64,000 nt of DNA from Bacteroides sp. GM023 (GCF_014750685.1 NZ_JAAXGE010000006.1:405990-469989), one strand, 5' to 3'. Counted from the stretch's first letter, positions 6,912 through 16,745 are shown. The notes: a model not told the origin generated them from the letters alone. Program-made: numbers and translations.

Positions 6912-9221
6912 ATGAAACGAATTACTACAACCGCAGCATTTTTATGTCTGTGCACGTTGATTATTGCGCAAAATTTGCAGTTAAGAGGAAGAATCGTATC
7001 CGGTAAAGAGCCGGTGGAGTTCGCCAATGTCATCTTACAGACCAAAGATTCCACTTTTATCTCCGGCGGTGTCACCGACCAACGGGGAAGGTTCAGCATG
7101 AACAACCTGCAAAAAGGAAATTATCAGCTACAAATATCCGGTTTAGGATATGAGACACGACAAGTCAGTTTACAGGATTTCACCTCAACACTCGATTTAG
7201 GCACTATCGCCATCGACTCCGCCGCCATCGCGTTGAAGGAAGTCACCGTCACGGCTGCTTCGGTCATCAACCAGTCCGACCGTAAACTGGTCTTCCCCAC
7301 TGCCCACCAGCTGAAAGCATCGACGGACGGACTTACGTTATTGCAACGACTGCAACTCAACCGGATACAGGTAGACCCGATACGGCAGACGATTACTTCT
7401 TCCAACCAGGGAGATGTGCAACTGCGCATCAACGGGGCAAAAGTGGAAATACAGGAGATTCTCTCCCTGCGTCCCGAAGACGTGATTCGTATTGAATATC
7501 ACGACGAGCCCAGCCTGCGTTATGGGGATAATGCGGCAGCCGTCCTCGATTATATCGTCCGCCGCCATCAGACAGGCGGTTATATAGGAATCAATACGAA
7601 TATTCCAATCAGCGCTATTTGGAGTAACAACAATGTGACAGCCAAAATCAATCATAAGAACTCGGAATGGGGAATTACCTACTATGGCGGCTACCGTTCA
7701 TTCAATAATTATTGGAGGGAAAACTCAGAGACATTCAATTTTGCGAGCCAGCCTTCTTTCACACGGTTGGAAGATGGTATCCCTGACAAGGTGAAGATGC
7801 ATTGGGATTATCTGACCATGACTTACAGCTATCAGGAATCAGAGAAATGGTTTATCAATGTGGCGCTTCGGGGTGGTTTCCGCGGAAACAAGCAGAATAC
7901 CCAAAGTACATTATATCCTATCAACAATCCCGACAACAGCGTGGCTATGAAAGATTATACGAGTTCGGACAGCAAATCACCGTCCCTTGACATCTACCTG
8001 CAACGCAACCTCAAAAACAACCAGGCGATTATTGTGAATGCAGTAGGCACATATATACGTACCTATGACGACCGGACTTACGAGGAAAAGAAACACTCCG
8101 ATATCGTAACCGATATTTATTCGGCTACCCGTGGAAAGAAATATTCATTTATCGGTGAAGGTATTTATGAGAAAAGATTCACTAACAGTAAGTTCAGCAC
8201 GGGTATCCGCCATCAGCAGTCGCTGACTGAAAACAAATATGCGGGTACTTCTTCGGCAGAGACGCAGATGCAAGAAGCCTATACCGCCGCCTATGTGGAG
8301 TTCGGCAGTAAAGTGAAAAAGTTCAATTACTCGCTGGGGTTACAAGGAAGCCGTTCGTGGTTCAATCAGGAAGGCGAAGGATATCAGCAGTATTCTTTCC
8401 TGCCGCGTCTCCGGGTCGGTTACAGTTTCTCCGACCATGCTTCCATCCGTTATCAGGGAGATATTTCGAGAGGTACGCCCGCTTTGTCCGACCTGAACAA
8501 TGTAGAACAGCTAATCGACTCCTTACAAATACGGCGGGGAAATCCGGGGTTAAAAATGTCGACTGTTTATAACAACACGTTGAATGTCGATTATCGCAAA
8601 GGGTTGTTCAGCGGTAGCCTTTACCTTTTATACCAATATCAGCATAAGCCCAATATGGAAGAGACAATCAGGGAGAACGACCTGTTCATCCGTACCATCG
8701 CCAACCAACGAAGTTGGCAGAAACTCAATCCAGAGATAGAAGTAAAGGTAGGTCCTATCAAAAATATACTAAGCCTGTCCGTAGCAACGGGTATCAATTA
8801 CTTCGACAGCCGCGGGCACAATTACCACCATACTTATACAAATTGGTATTACCGTGCCAGCGCCATGGCTTCTTATAAGAACTGGAGTTCGTTCTTTGAA
8901 ATACAGAGCCACCGTAATAACTTTTATGGCGAAACACTGCAATATGGAGAAAACTATCATATCCTCGGAGTCAATTATCGCTACAAGCAATTAACCGCAG
9001 GAGTTATGGTGCTTAACCCTTTCAGCGACAACTACAAGGTGGGAAGCGAGAACTTCAGTTCATACGCTCCCTCAAAGAACTGGATGTATATCAAAGAAAG
9101 TTCCAGGATGTTCGCCATCAGCCTGTCGTGGAATTTCAGCTTCGGACGCAAATACGAATCTGCCGAAAAACGGCTTCACAACGAGGACAGCAACGCAGGA
9201 ACACTCAAATCCGGGAAATAA
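6912..9221 (+). CDS. Outer-membrane beta-barrel protein with carboxypeptidase-regulatory-like domain
   Basis: 769 aa. A signal peptide (MKRITTTAAFLCLCTLIIA) is followed by a CarboxypepD_reg-like beta-sandwich (residues ~22-100, with LRGRIVSGKEPVEFANV and GNYQLQISGLGYE), then a plug-like segment (EVTVTAAS, VLDYIVRR) and a long barrel rich in alternating aromatic strands, ending in aromatic/basic residues. This fits the outer membrane protein beta-barrel family (PF14905-like), a relative of TonB-dependent receptors. No SusD partner is encoded nearby. The substrate is unknown. A palindrome lies in the leader. Confidence 0.85.
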   Translation: MKRITTTAAFLCLCTLIIAQNLQLRGRIVSGKEPVEFANVILQTKDSTFISGGVTDQRGRFSMNNLQKGNYQLQISGLGYETRQVSLQDFTSTLDLGTIAIDSAAIALKEVTVTAASVINQSDRKLVFPTAHQLKASTDGLTLLQRLQLNRIQVDPIRQTITSSNQGDVQLRINGAKVEIQEILSLRPEDVIRIEYHDEPSLRYGDNAAAVLDYIVRRHQTGGYIGINTNIPISAIWSNNNVTAKINHKNSEWGITYYGGYRSFNNYWRENSETFNFASQPSFTRLEDGIPDKVKMHWDYLTMTYSYQESEKWFINVALRGGFRGNKQNTQSTLYPINNPDNSVAMKDYTSSDSKSPSLDIYLQRNLKNNQAIIVNAVGTYIRTYDDRTYEEKKHSDIVTDIYSATRGKKYSFIGEGIYEKRFTNSKFSTGIRHQQSLTENKYAGTSSAETQMQEAYTAAYVEFGSKVKKFNYSLGLQGSRSWFNQEGEGYQQYSFLPRLRVGYSFSDHASIRYQGDISRGTPALSDLNNVEQLIDSLQIRRGNPGLKMSTVYNNTLNVDYRKGLFSGSLYLLYQYQHKPNMEETIRENDLFIRTIANQRSWQKLNPEIEVKVGPIKNILSLSVATGINYFDSRGHNYHHTYTNWYYRASAMASYKNWSSFFEIQSHRNNFYGETLQYGENYHILGVNYRYKQLTAGVMVLNPFSDNYKVGSENFSSYAPSKNWMYIKESSRMFAISLSWNFSFGRKYESAEKRLHNEDSNAGTLKSGK

Positions 9222-9244
9222 CTTTCCCGGACGGACGTCAAGCA

Positions 9245-9799
9245 TCAAACAGGTTGCTTACGGACTACACGTGCCGGATTCCCGACTGCAATACTGTCGT
9301 CGGGAATATCTTTTGTAACGACACTCCCCGCCCCTATCACACAACGATTACCGATAGTCACGCCGGGACAGATGATAGCTCCGCCGCCAATCCAACAATC
9401 TTCGCCAATCGTCACAGGATAGGCATATTCTTTCGGACTTCTTCTTTCCAAATAATCCATCGGATGATGCGGAGTATAAATCTGCACGCAAGGCCCAATC
9501 AGCGTATGAGCGCCAATCGTGATATATCCTCCGTCAAGGAATGTACAATTGGCATTGATAAACACATGTTCGCCCACCCTGATTCCATCTCCATGGTCAC
9601 AATGGAAAGGCGGACATATAACCGACGTTTCAGGAATACCCGGCACCAGTTCTTCCAGCAACTCCCTGTATCCTTCATCATACGTACTCAATCCCCGCAT
9701 ACGCGCCAACAACTTCTTGGCATGTTCAAAACGCACCTGCAACTCCGGCACAGACATATCAGCCAACTGGCTGCTGCGCATCTTTTCTACTTCCGTCAT
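9245..9799 (-). CDS. Maltose/galactoside-type O-acetyltransferase
   Basis: 184 aa. It has an N-terminal Mac domain (MRSSQLADM...LLARMRGLSTYD) and a left-handed beta-helix of hexapeptide repeats (ITIGAHTLIGP, GEDCWIGGGAIICPGVTIG, VIGAGSVVTKDIPDD). The catalytic His is in TPHHPMD. Such enzymes acetylate sugars with acetyl-CoA in the cytoplasm. The start follows the yaaA stop by only 3 bp, so the two genes form an operon transcribed leftward. The family is sure, but the sugar acceptor is not. Confidence 0.9.
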   Translation of the reverse strand: MTEVEKMRSSQLADMSVPELQVRFEHAKKLLARMRGLSTYDEGYRELLEELVPGIPETSVICPPFHCDHGDGIRVGEHVFINANCTFLDGGYITIGAHTLIGPCVQIYTPHHPMDYLERRSPKEYAYPVTIGEDCWIGGGAIICPGVTIGNRCVIGAGSVVTKDIPDDSIAVGNPARVVRKQPV

Positions 9800-9802
9800 A
9801 CT

Positions 9803-10576
9803 TTATACCTCTTTACCATTCGTGAATACAAACTTCTTTTCGTCCGAAAGGGACTCGTTAAACTCGAATCCTTCCCATGAGAAACTCTTCAGTTTTTCCG
9901 GTTTTTCTATCTTATTCTTCAGGATGAAACGTGTCATTTCGCCACGGGACATCTTTATATAAATCACTATCGAAGCCAATTTCCCATTCTTCCACACTTG
10001 AAATTCGGGGGTAATGACACGCACCTCTTTCTCCACCCGTTTCCAGTCGAACAGGCTTTTCATCTCGTCACTTGCCAGGTTGCAGAGTATTCCGCCCGCT
10101 TTCTTTATATCTTCTATGAACACGTCCGTCAGGCGGGATTGCCAATAAGAGAACAGAGTCTGATTTCCCAACTCCGGCAGCACCACATCGCCCTCTAAGC
10201 GATAGGAACGAATGGTATCCAACGGCCTCAACAGACCATAACAGAAAGAAGTCAGCCGCAGATGTTCCTGCGCATATTCCAATTCTTTTTTGGAGAAATC
10301 CTTTGCGTTCAGACGTTTGAACACAATTCCGGTATACGCCAGCAAAGCGGGAAGTTCCGGTGTTCCTTCCGCATGAAAGGCTTGATAACGCTTATAATTC
10401 TCTACGGCTATCTTCGAATTCACACGCAACAGGCGTTCCAGTTCGTCCACCGAAAACTGGGACATCTGCAAAGCAATCCCGGACGCTTCTTTTTGAAAAC
10501 GCGGAACTGTGTTCAAAGGCACTTTCACCTTTGAAGTCTCACTCATAGTCTTGGCACAGGATAGAAGTACTAACAT
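9803..10576 (-). CDS. yaaA: YaaA (DUF328) peroxide-stress protein
   Basis: 257 aa from the chosen ATG at 10576 (MLVLLSCAKTMS). A longer frame to 10609 adds residues not seen in the family. The conserved LLSCAKTM start and the middle segment AYTGIVFKRLNA are YaaA hallmarks. The Escherichia coli homologue limits intracellular iron during hydrogen peroxide stress and belongs to a DNA-binding fold family. It is cotranscribed with the acetyltransferase gene downstream. Confidence 0.9.
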   Translation of the reverse strand: MLVLLSCAKTMSETSKVKVPLNTVPRFQKEASGIALQMSQFSVDELERLLRVNSKIAVENYKRYQAFHAEGTPELPALLAYTGIVFKRLNAKDFSKKELEYAQEHLRLTSFCYGLLRPLDTIRSYRLEGDVVLPELGNQTLFSYWQSRLTDVFIEDIKKAGGILCNLASDEMKSLFDWKRVEKEVRVITPEFQVWKNGKLASIVIYIKMSRGEMTRFILKNKIEKPEKLKSFSWEGFEFNESLSDEKKFVFTNGKEV

Positions 10577-10713
10577 GTTTAAATCTGATTTTATCTTTTT
10601 AAAAAACAAAAATAAAAAATAATTCGCTTCTCTTACCGATGGATAGCCAAATTATCCTTACTTTCACCCGATAATTAACGTTAATCATTTATTAATAACA
10701 AAAAATCCCCCTT

Positions 10714-12696
10714 ATGAGACACACACTAATCCCCCTGAAAGTGCTATGCTTATTGACTATCTTTTGTTTGACCGGGAATTTATCCCGCGCTGCTGTTAAT
10801 CCAAAACCATTCGTCGTCCCCGAACTGAAACAATGGACGGGAAAAGACGGTAACTTTATCCCGGGAACGGACGCGAAAATCGTCTGCACTTCTTCCAATC
10901 CCGAACTGTTGAGAGTAGCTCAAATGTTCGCCGACGATTATCAACAAATGTTCGGACAGGCATTGAGCGTGACGGAAGGCAAGGCGAAAGCCGGAGATTT
11001 CGTCCTATCGTTATCAACAGACAAGAAATTGGGACAAGAAGGCTATGACATCAAGATAGCCGACCGCGTGACGCTCTCCGCCCCGACCCTTACCGGACTT
11101 TACTGGAGCACACGCACCCTCCTGCAAATAGCGGAACAAACCGCCGACCACCAACTACCCAAAGGGACTATCCGCGATTATCCCGACTATCCTATCCGTG
11201 GATTTATGATAGACTGCGGACGTAAATTTATCCCGATGTCTTATCTGCAAGACTTGGTGAAAATCATGGCTTACTACAAGATGAACACCTTGCAAGTCCA
11301 TCTGAACGACAACGGATTCAAGCAATATTTCGAACACAACTGGGACAAGACGTATGCCGCTTTCCGCCTGGAATCGGATACGTATCCGGGACTGACCGCC
11401 CGCGACGGTTCTTATTCCAAAAAGGAATTTATTGATTTCCAAAAGCAGGCAGCCGCCAACTTTATAGAAATCATACCGGAAATAGATATTCCCGCCCATT
11501 CACTTGCATTCGCCCATTACAAACCGGAAATCGGGAGCAAAGAATATGGAATGGATCATCTCGACCTCTTCAAACCGGAAACGTATGAATTTGTAGATGC
11601 TTTGTTCAAAGAATACCTGGAAGGAGACAATCCCGTATTTGTAGGCAAGCGCGTACACATCGGCACTGACGAATACTCGAACGCGAAAAAGGAAGTAGTA
11701 GAAAAATTCCGTGCATTCACCGACCACTATATCCGCCTGGTAGAAGGATTCGGCAAGCAGGCAGTAGTATGGGGTGCGCTCACTCATGCCAAAGGTGACA
11801 CTCCGGTCAAATCAAAGGACGTTCTTATGAATGCCTGGTACAACGGATATGCTGACCCGGCAACCATGATAAAGGATGGTTATCAGCTAATCAGCCTTCC
11901 GGACGGAATGGTTTATATTGTTCCGATAGCAGGATACTATCAGGACTATCTCAACGAATCATTCTTATACAACAAATGGACACCGGCGCATATCGGCAAA
12001 GCTGTATTCGAAGAAAAGCATCCTGCTATCCTCGGTGGTATGTTTGCCATTTGGAATGACCATGTAGGCAATGGAATTTCCGTGAAAGATATTCATCACC
12101 GTGTATTCCCCGCCCTGCAAACTCTTGCCGTGAAAATGTGGACAGGTAAAGATACGAGCCTGCCTTTCGAAGCATACAAGGAGAAACGTGCCGCTATCAG
12201 TGAAGCTCCCGGAGTCAATCAGATGGGAAGAATCGGCAAAAGTCCCGCATTAGTCTATGAACGTTCCACAGTTGCTCCCGGCAGTACGTCCGATTATCCT
12301 GAAATCGGCTATAACTATACAGTCAGTTTTGACATCACCGGAGCACCGGAGAAAAGCGGAACAGAACTATTCCGTTCACCGAACGCCGTCTTCTACCTGA
12401 CAGACCCGATTCGCGGCATGATGGGTTTTGCACGCGACGGTTATTTGAATACTTTCCCATATAAGGTAAATCCGGGAGAGAAGGCTACGATTCAGATTGA
12501 AGGTGACAACCGTGGAACTACACTGAGAGTGAACGGAAAGGTAATTGAAGAAATGAATATGCAGAAACTTTACTTCAATGCGGGAAAAGACTCCATGAAC
12601 TATATCCGCACATTGGTTTTCCCACTGGAAAAAGCGGGAGATTTCAATAGCCGGATAGAAAATCTAAAGGTATATAATTACTGTGTAAGCAAATAA
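10714..12696 (+). CDS. Secreted beta-N-acetylhexosaminidase, GH20
   Basis: 660 aa. The signal peptide (residues 1-26) is followed by a GH20b-like N-terminal domain (to ~145), then the (beta/alpha)8 barrel starting at PIRGFMIDCGRKFIPM. The catalytic pair Asp319-Glu320 lies in VHIGTDEYSNAKK. The C-terminal ~150 residues form a concanavalin/LamG-like beta domain (FYLTDPIRGMMGF). It removes terminal GlcNAc or GalNAc from host glycans or peptidoglycan fragments in the periplasm or at the cell surface. It is not inside a visible polysaccharide-utilisation locus. Confidence 0.93.
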   Translation: MRHTLIPLKVLCLLTIFCLTGNLSRAAVNPKPFVVPELKQWTGKDGNFIPGTDAKIVCTSSNPELLRVAQMFADDYQQMFGQALSVTEGKAKAGDFVLSLSTDKKLGQEGYDIKIADRVTLSAPTLTGLYWSTRTLLQIAEQTADHQLPKGTIRDYPDYPIRGFMIDCGRKFIPMSYLQDLVKIMAYYKMNTLQVHLNDNGFKQYFEHNWDKTYAAFRLESDTYPGLTARDGSYSKKEFIDFQKQAAANFIEIIPEIDIPAHSLAFAHYKPEIGSKEYGMDHLDLFKPETYEFVDALFKEYLEGDNPVFVGKRVHIGTDEYSNAKKEVVEKFRAFTDHYIRLVEGFGKQAVVWGALTHAKGDTPVKSKDVLMNAWYNGYADPATMIKDGYQLISLPDGMVYIVPIAGYYQDYLNESFLYNKWTPAHIGKAVFEEKHPAILGGMFAIWNDHVGNGISVKDIHHRVFPALQTLAVKMWTGKDTSLPFEAYKEKRAAISEAPGVNQMGRIGKSPALVYERSTVAPGSTSDYPEIGYNYTVSFDITGAPEKSGTELFRSPNAVFYLTDPIRGMMGFARDGYLNTFPYKVNPGEKATIQIEGDNRGTTLRVNGKVIEEMNMQKLYFNAGKDSMNYIRTLVFPLEKAGDFNSRIENLKVYNYCVSK

Positions 12697-12739
12697 TAAT
12701 AAGTAAGCCTACACATATAATTTCCCACTTTTCTCTTTC

Positions 12740-12850
12740 AACCTATCACCGTCCTTCCAAGATGCTTTATTCATCGCACTTTCAGGGATGGTGATAGGTT
12801 GCTTTCATCTATCACCTTATCTATCACCTATCACCTTATCTATCACCTTC
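12740..12850. repeat. TATCACC inverted and tandem repeats
   Basis: AACCTATCACC (12740-12750) and GGTGATAGGTT (12790-12800) form an 11 bp perfect inverted repeat. Several direct copies of CTATCACC then follow, spaced 7 or 12 bp apart up to about 12847. There is no open reading frame here. The arm spacing of 39 nt is long for a terminator. The role is unknown. Confidence 0.7.
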
Positions 12851-12978
12851 GACAAAAGGATTATCAATAGAAGAAAAGTCACGGCTGCTATGGACAGCTA
12901 TTTTCTATTAAACTTGAAATTTCATTCTGCATAGGGATAACTTCAGCAAGCTATACTTCTAAAAATCAAACCCTTATA

Positions 12979-13095
12979 GTTTCCTACAATTTCCTGCAAT
13001 GGAAACTCTAGTTTCTCACCGAGGAAACGCCAGTTTCCTTACGGGGACACTGGCGTTCCCCAGTATGGAAACTCGCGTTTCTCTATAGGGAAACG
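12979..13095. repeat. Array of GGAAAC-N4-GTTTC short palindromes
   Basis: Five related units start near 13001, 13023, 13043, 13067 and 13088 (about 22 bp apart): GGAAACtctaGTTTC, GGAAACgccaGTTTCC, GGGGAcactggcgTTCCCC, GGAAACtcgcGTTTC and GGGAAACgg. Each of the first four is a small hairpin, and neighbouring units also pair (CGCCAGT with ACTGGCG). Two half units (TTTCCTACAA, TTTCCTGCAA) precede the array. There are no spacers of CRISPR length and no cas genes. Confidence 0.7.
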
Positions 13096-13139
13096 GCTCT
13101 ATCATTAAGGCTCCCGAAATTTAGTCTTACTGCAAAAGA

Positions 13140-13176
13140 AAAGCTCCCCCTTTGGACCGGCCAAAGAGGGAGCTTT
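13140..13176 (-). terminator. carB terminator
   Basis: AAAGCTCCC (13140-13148) pairs with GGGAGCTTT (13168-13176), extended by TTGG/CCAA inside. T-rich sequence follows on the minus strand. It lies 32 bp past the carB stop. Confidence 0.85.
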
Positions 13177-13207
13177 TGTTATTTGAATAAACAGCTAAAG
13201 CAGTTTT

Positions 13208-16200
13208 TTATTTGTATTCCTGCCAGCTCTTAATCTGAATATCGCTCAGTTTCAGTTCACAGAATGCTTCGATAAAGGCACTTGCCAGGCGAGCATTGGT
13301 AATCAACGGAATGTTATGGTCGATTGCGCCACGACGGATACGGTAACCGTTTGTCAATTCGCGTTTGCTATGATTCTTCGGAATGTTAACAATCAAATCG
13401 AACTTGTGGTCGGCAATCATCTTCATCACGTTGTTTTCCGCACCCGGCTTTTCGTCCGGCCAGTAAACCGGAGTAGTATCCACACCGTGAGCGTTCAGGA
13501 AGGCAGCAGTTCCGGCAGTAGCGTAAATCTGATAACCTTTAGCGAACAGCATACGGCTGGCATCCAGCAAATCAACTTTTGATTTCATAGCACCTGAAGA
13601 GAACATTACTGCTTTTTCAGGAATCTTGAAGCCGGTAGCAATCATTGCGTTCAGCAATGCTTCAGAGAAGTCGTCACCGATACATCCCACTTCACCTGTA
13701 GAAGACATATCTACGCCCAATACCGGGTCAGCCTTGTGCAGACGGGAGAAGGAGAATTGAGAAGCTTTTACGCCAATCCAGTCAATATCGAATGCGGACT
13801 TATCCGGACGTGAGTATGGAGCATCCAGCATGATGCGGGTAGCGGTTTCGATAAAGTTACGTTTCAGTACTTTAGAAACAAACGGGAAGCTACGAGAAGC
13901 ACGCAGGTTACATTCGATTACTTTCACCTCGTTGTTGCGGGCAAGGAACTGAATGTTGAACGGACCGGAGATATTAAGTTCTTTTGCAATCTCACGGCTG
14001 ATTTTCTTGATGCGGCGTGCAGTCGCGAAGTAAATCTTCTGAGCCGGGAATACCAACGTAGCGTCACCAGAGTGAACACCTGCAAATTCCACGTGTTCGG
14101 AGATTGCGTACTCTACCACTTCACCATTCTGTGCAACAGCGTCAAATTCAATTTCTTTTGTATTTTCGAGGAATTGAGAAACAACTACCGGAAATTCCTT
14201 AGAAACTTCGGCAGCCATCTTCAGGAAGTTCTCCAGTTCTTCATCATCGTAGCAAACATTCATTGCAGCTCCCGAAAGAACGTAAGAAGGACGAACCAAT
14301 ACCGGATAACCCACTTTTTCTACGAAACCTTTCACTTCTTCAAGACTGGTAAGTTCCATCCAAGCCGGTTGGTCTATACCCAGTTGGTCGAGCATAGCAG
14401 AGAACTTGTTACGGTTTTCGGCACGGTCGATGGAAATCGGAGAAGTACCCAGTACAGGAACTGACTGACGATACAGTTTCATAGCCAGGTTGTTCGGAAT
14501 CTGTCCACCTACGGAAACGATGACGCCGCGAGGTTGTTCAAGGTCGATTACGTCAAGTACACGTTCGAAAGAAAGTTCGTCGAAATACAGACGGTCGCAC
14601 ATATCATAGTCGGTAGAAACCGTTTCGGGGTTGTAGTTAATCATGATAGACTTGTAACCCAGTTTGCGGGCAGTCTGAACAGCGTTCACCGAGCACCAGT
14701 CAAATTCTACCGAGCTACCGATACGGTAAGCACCCGAACCCAGTACGACTACTGATTTCTCATTCTTATAATAGTTTACATCATAACCTTCTGTTGCATA
14801 GGTCATATACAGGTAGTTGGTCAGTTCCGAGTGTTCGGAAGCGATGGTATTGATGCGTTTTACAGCCGGAAGGATGCCCAAAGATTTACGATAAGCACGT
14901 ACGGCAAGGTTTTCTTTCTCCATGTTTCCAACCGGATTCAGAACGAAACGGGCGATTTGGAAGTCAGAGAAACCTAATACTTTTGCTTCACGCATTACGT
15001 CAGCCGGGATATCTTCCACCTTATTATAAGCGGACAATTTAGCTTTGTAATCAACGATATTTTTCAGTTTGCCGAGGAACCAGGGGTCAATCTTTGTCAG
15101 GTCGTGGATACGTTCGATGCTGTATCCTTCTTCCATAGCTTGTGCGATAGAGAAGATACGCAAGTCAGTCGGACGTGAAAGTTCCTTGTCGAGGTCGTCG
15201 AAGTGAAGTTCGTCGTTACCAACGAAACCGTGCATACCCTGACCAATCATACGAAGACCTTTCTGGATAATTTCTTCGAAAGAGCGGCCGATAGACATGA
15301 TTTCGCCTACTGACTTCATGCTTGAACCGATTTCGCGGGATACACCGGCGAATTTCGTCAAGTCCCAACGAGGGATTTTACAGATATAGTAGTCGAGTTG
15401 CGGAGCAGCATAAGCTGAGTTCGGAGTTCCCATCTCGCCGATTTGGTCGAGTGAGTACCCCAAAGCAATCTTAGCGGCAACGAATGCCAACGGATAACCG
15501 GTAGCCTTGGAAGCCAAAGCGGAAGAACGGCTCAGACGGGCGTTTACTTCAATCACACGGTAGTCGTCCGTATCAGAGTTGAAAGCGTACTGGATGTTAC
15601 ATTCACCTACGATGCCGAGGTGGCGGATACATTTCGTAGAAAGTTCCTGCAACATTTTCAGTTCCTTGTCGTCCAGTGAGCAAGTAGGAGCAACAACGAT
15701 AGATTCACCTGTGTGGATACCCAGCGGGTCGAAGTTTTCCATGCTGGCAACTGTGAAGCAGTGGTCGTTAGCATCGCGGATTACTTCAAATTCGATTTCT
15801 TTCCAGCCTTTCAGAGATTCTTCTACAAGGATTTGTTTAGAGAAGGCGAATGAGCTTTCTGCCAGTTTCAGGAATTCTTCCTCGTCAGCGCAGATACCAC
15901 TACCAAGACCACCCAATGCGTAAGCCGAGCGTACCATCACCGGATAACCGATTTTGCGGGCTGCGGCAATCGCGTCTTCCATGCTTTCTACAGCCTGGCT
16001 CACCGGAGTCTTCATGTCGATTTCGTCCAGTTTCTTAACGAACAAGTCGCGGTCTTCTGTGTACATGATGGCTTCTACCGATGTACCAAGCACTTTCACT
16101 CCGTACTTATCAAGAATACCTTGTGTGTAGAGTTCCGCGCCGCAGTTCAGTGCAGTCTGTCCGCCGAATGCCAGCAGGATGCCGTCGGGATTCTCTTTCT

Positions 16201-16429
16201 TGATAATTTCTTCTACAAAATAAGTATTTACGGGAAGGAAATACACTTTATCGGCGATACCTTCAGAAGTCTGAATGGTTGCGATGTTCGGGTTTACCAA
16301 TACTGAGCTGATACCTTCTTCTTTCAAAGCTTTCAGTGCTTGTGAGCCTGAGTAGTCGAACTCTCCGGCTTGTCCGATTTTGAGTGCTCCAGAGCCCAAA
16401 ACGAGAACTTTCTTGATTTCCTTTTCCAT
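13208..16429 (-). CDS. carB: Carbamoyl-phosphate synthase large subunit
   Basis: Makes carbamoyl phosphate for pyrimidine and arginine synthesis. The 1073 aa length is full size. Two homologous halves are visible, each with an ATP-grasp domain (first: GSGALKIGQAGEFDYSGSQA, VIEVNARLSRSSALASKATG; second: GSGAYRIGSSVEFDWCSV, VIECNLRASRSFPFVSK). The C-terminal MGS-like allosteric domain (~residues 935-1073) includes GYQIYATAGTAAFL. The glutaminase subunit gene carA is not adjacent, so this copy must work with a subunit encoded elsewhere. An attenuator-like hairpin lies in the leader. Confidence 0.97.
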   Translation of the reverse strand: MEKEIKKVLVLGSGALKIGQAGEFDYSGSQALKALKEEGISSVLVNPNIATIQTSEGIADKVYFLPVNTYFVEEIIKKENPDGILLAFGGQTALNCGAELYTQGILDKYGVKVLGTSVEAIMYTEDRDLFVKKLDEIDMKTPVSQAVESMEDAIAAARKIGYPVMVRSAYALGGLGSGICADEEEFLKLAESSFAFSKQILVEESLKGWKEIEFEVIRDANDHCFTVASMENFDPLGIHTGESIVVAPTCSLDDKELKMLQELSTKCIRHLGIVGECNIQYAFNSDTDDYRVIEVNARLSRSSALASKATGYPLAFVAAKIALGYSLDQIGEMGTPNSAYAAPQLDYYICKIPRWDLTKFAGVSREIGSSMKSVGEIMSIGRSFEEIIQKGLRMIGQGMHGFVGNDELHFDDLDKELSRPTDLRIFSIAQAMEEGYSIERIHDLTKIDPWFLGKLKNIVDYKAKLSAYNKVEDIPADVMREAKVLGFSDFQIARFVLNPVGNMEKENLAVRAYRKSLGILPAVKRINTIASEHSELTNYLYMTYATEGYDVNYYKNEKSVVVLGSGAYRIGSSVEFDWCSVNAVQTARKLGYKSIMINYNPETVSTDYDMCDRLYFDELSFERVLDVIDLEQPRGVIVSVGGQIPNNLAMKLYRQSVPVLGTSPISIDRAENRNKFSAMLDQLGIDQPAWMELTSLEEVKGFVEKVGYPVLVRPSYVLSGAAMNVCYDDEELENFLKMAAEVSKEFPVVVSQFLENTKEIEFDAVAQNGEVVEYAISEHVEFAGVHSGDATLVFPAQKIYFATARRIKKISREIAKELNISGPFNIQFLARNNEVKVIECNLRASRSFPFVSKVLKRNFIETATRIMLDAPYSRPDKSAFDIDWIGVKASQFSFSRLHKADPVLGVDMSSTGEVGCIGDDFSEALLNAMIATGFKIPEKAVMFSSGAMKSKVDLLDASRMLFAKGYQIYATAGTAAFLNAHGVDTTPVYWPDEKPGAENNVMKMIADHKFDLIVNIPKNHSKRELTNGYRIRRGAIDHNIPLITNARLASAFIEAFCELKLSDIQIKSWQEYK

Positions 16430-16479
16430 TTCTTTTGTTGTTATAATAAGTTGTTGTTTCTAAGTTCGTTCATAAAAAA

Positions 16480-16512
16480 AATGCGTTACCCTCAAAAAAG
16501 GATTAACGCATT
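16480..16512 (-). promoter_or_regulatory. Terminator-like attenuator hairpin in the carB leader
   Basis: AATGCGTTA (16480-16488) pairs perfectly with TAACGCATT (16504-16512). On the minus strand the stem is followed by a run of eight T, about 50 nt before the carB ATG, so it has the form of an intrinsic terminator inside the 5' leader. A second hairpin further upstream in the transcript (CCCGGAAACGACGGG, near 16555-16572) could form an antiterminator partner. The rest of 16430-16776 holds only leader and promoter sequence. Confidence 0.55.
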
Positions 16513-16737
16513 ACCAAAGAACTAAAATATCGTTTTTGGAGAAAAGAGAAGAAGCCCGTCGTTTCCGGGTGAAAAACATCCGAATGTAGATAATACTTAC
16601 TTCTGATTTCTTGTTGATTCATTGTCGATTTCAAAATTTGTGCAAAGTAACGACATATTTTGCAAATGGCAAAAAGAAACGCCTACTTTTTTACAGTGAA
16701 GTAAGTGCATTTTAGTGCTCCTTTCAGTTTTTATCTG

Positions 16738-16745
16738 TATCTTTG
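16738..16745 (+). promoter_or_regulatory. trpS promoter -7 box
   Basis: TATCTTTG, 31 bp before the trpS ATG, is an exact TAnnTTTG match. The -33 box is not clear. Confidence 0.6.

Noticed and set aside
12979..13095. Possible CRISPR array
   Set aside because: Units are about 22 bp in total, degenerate, without spacers of regular length, and no cas genes are present.
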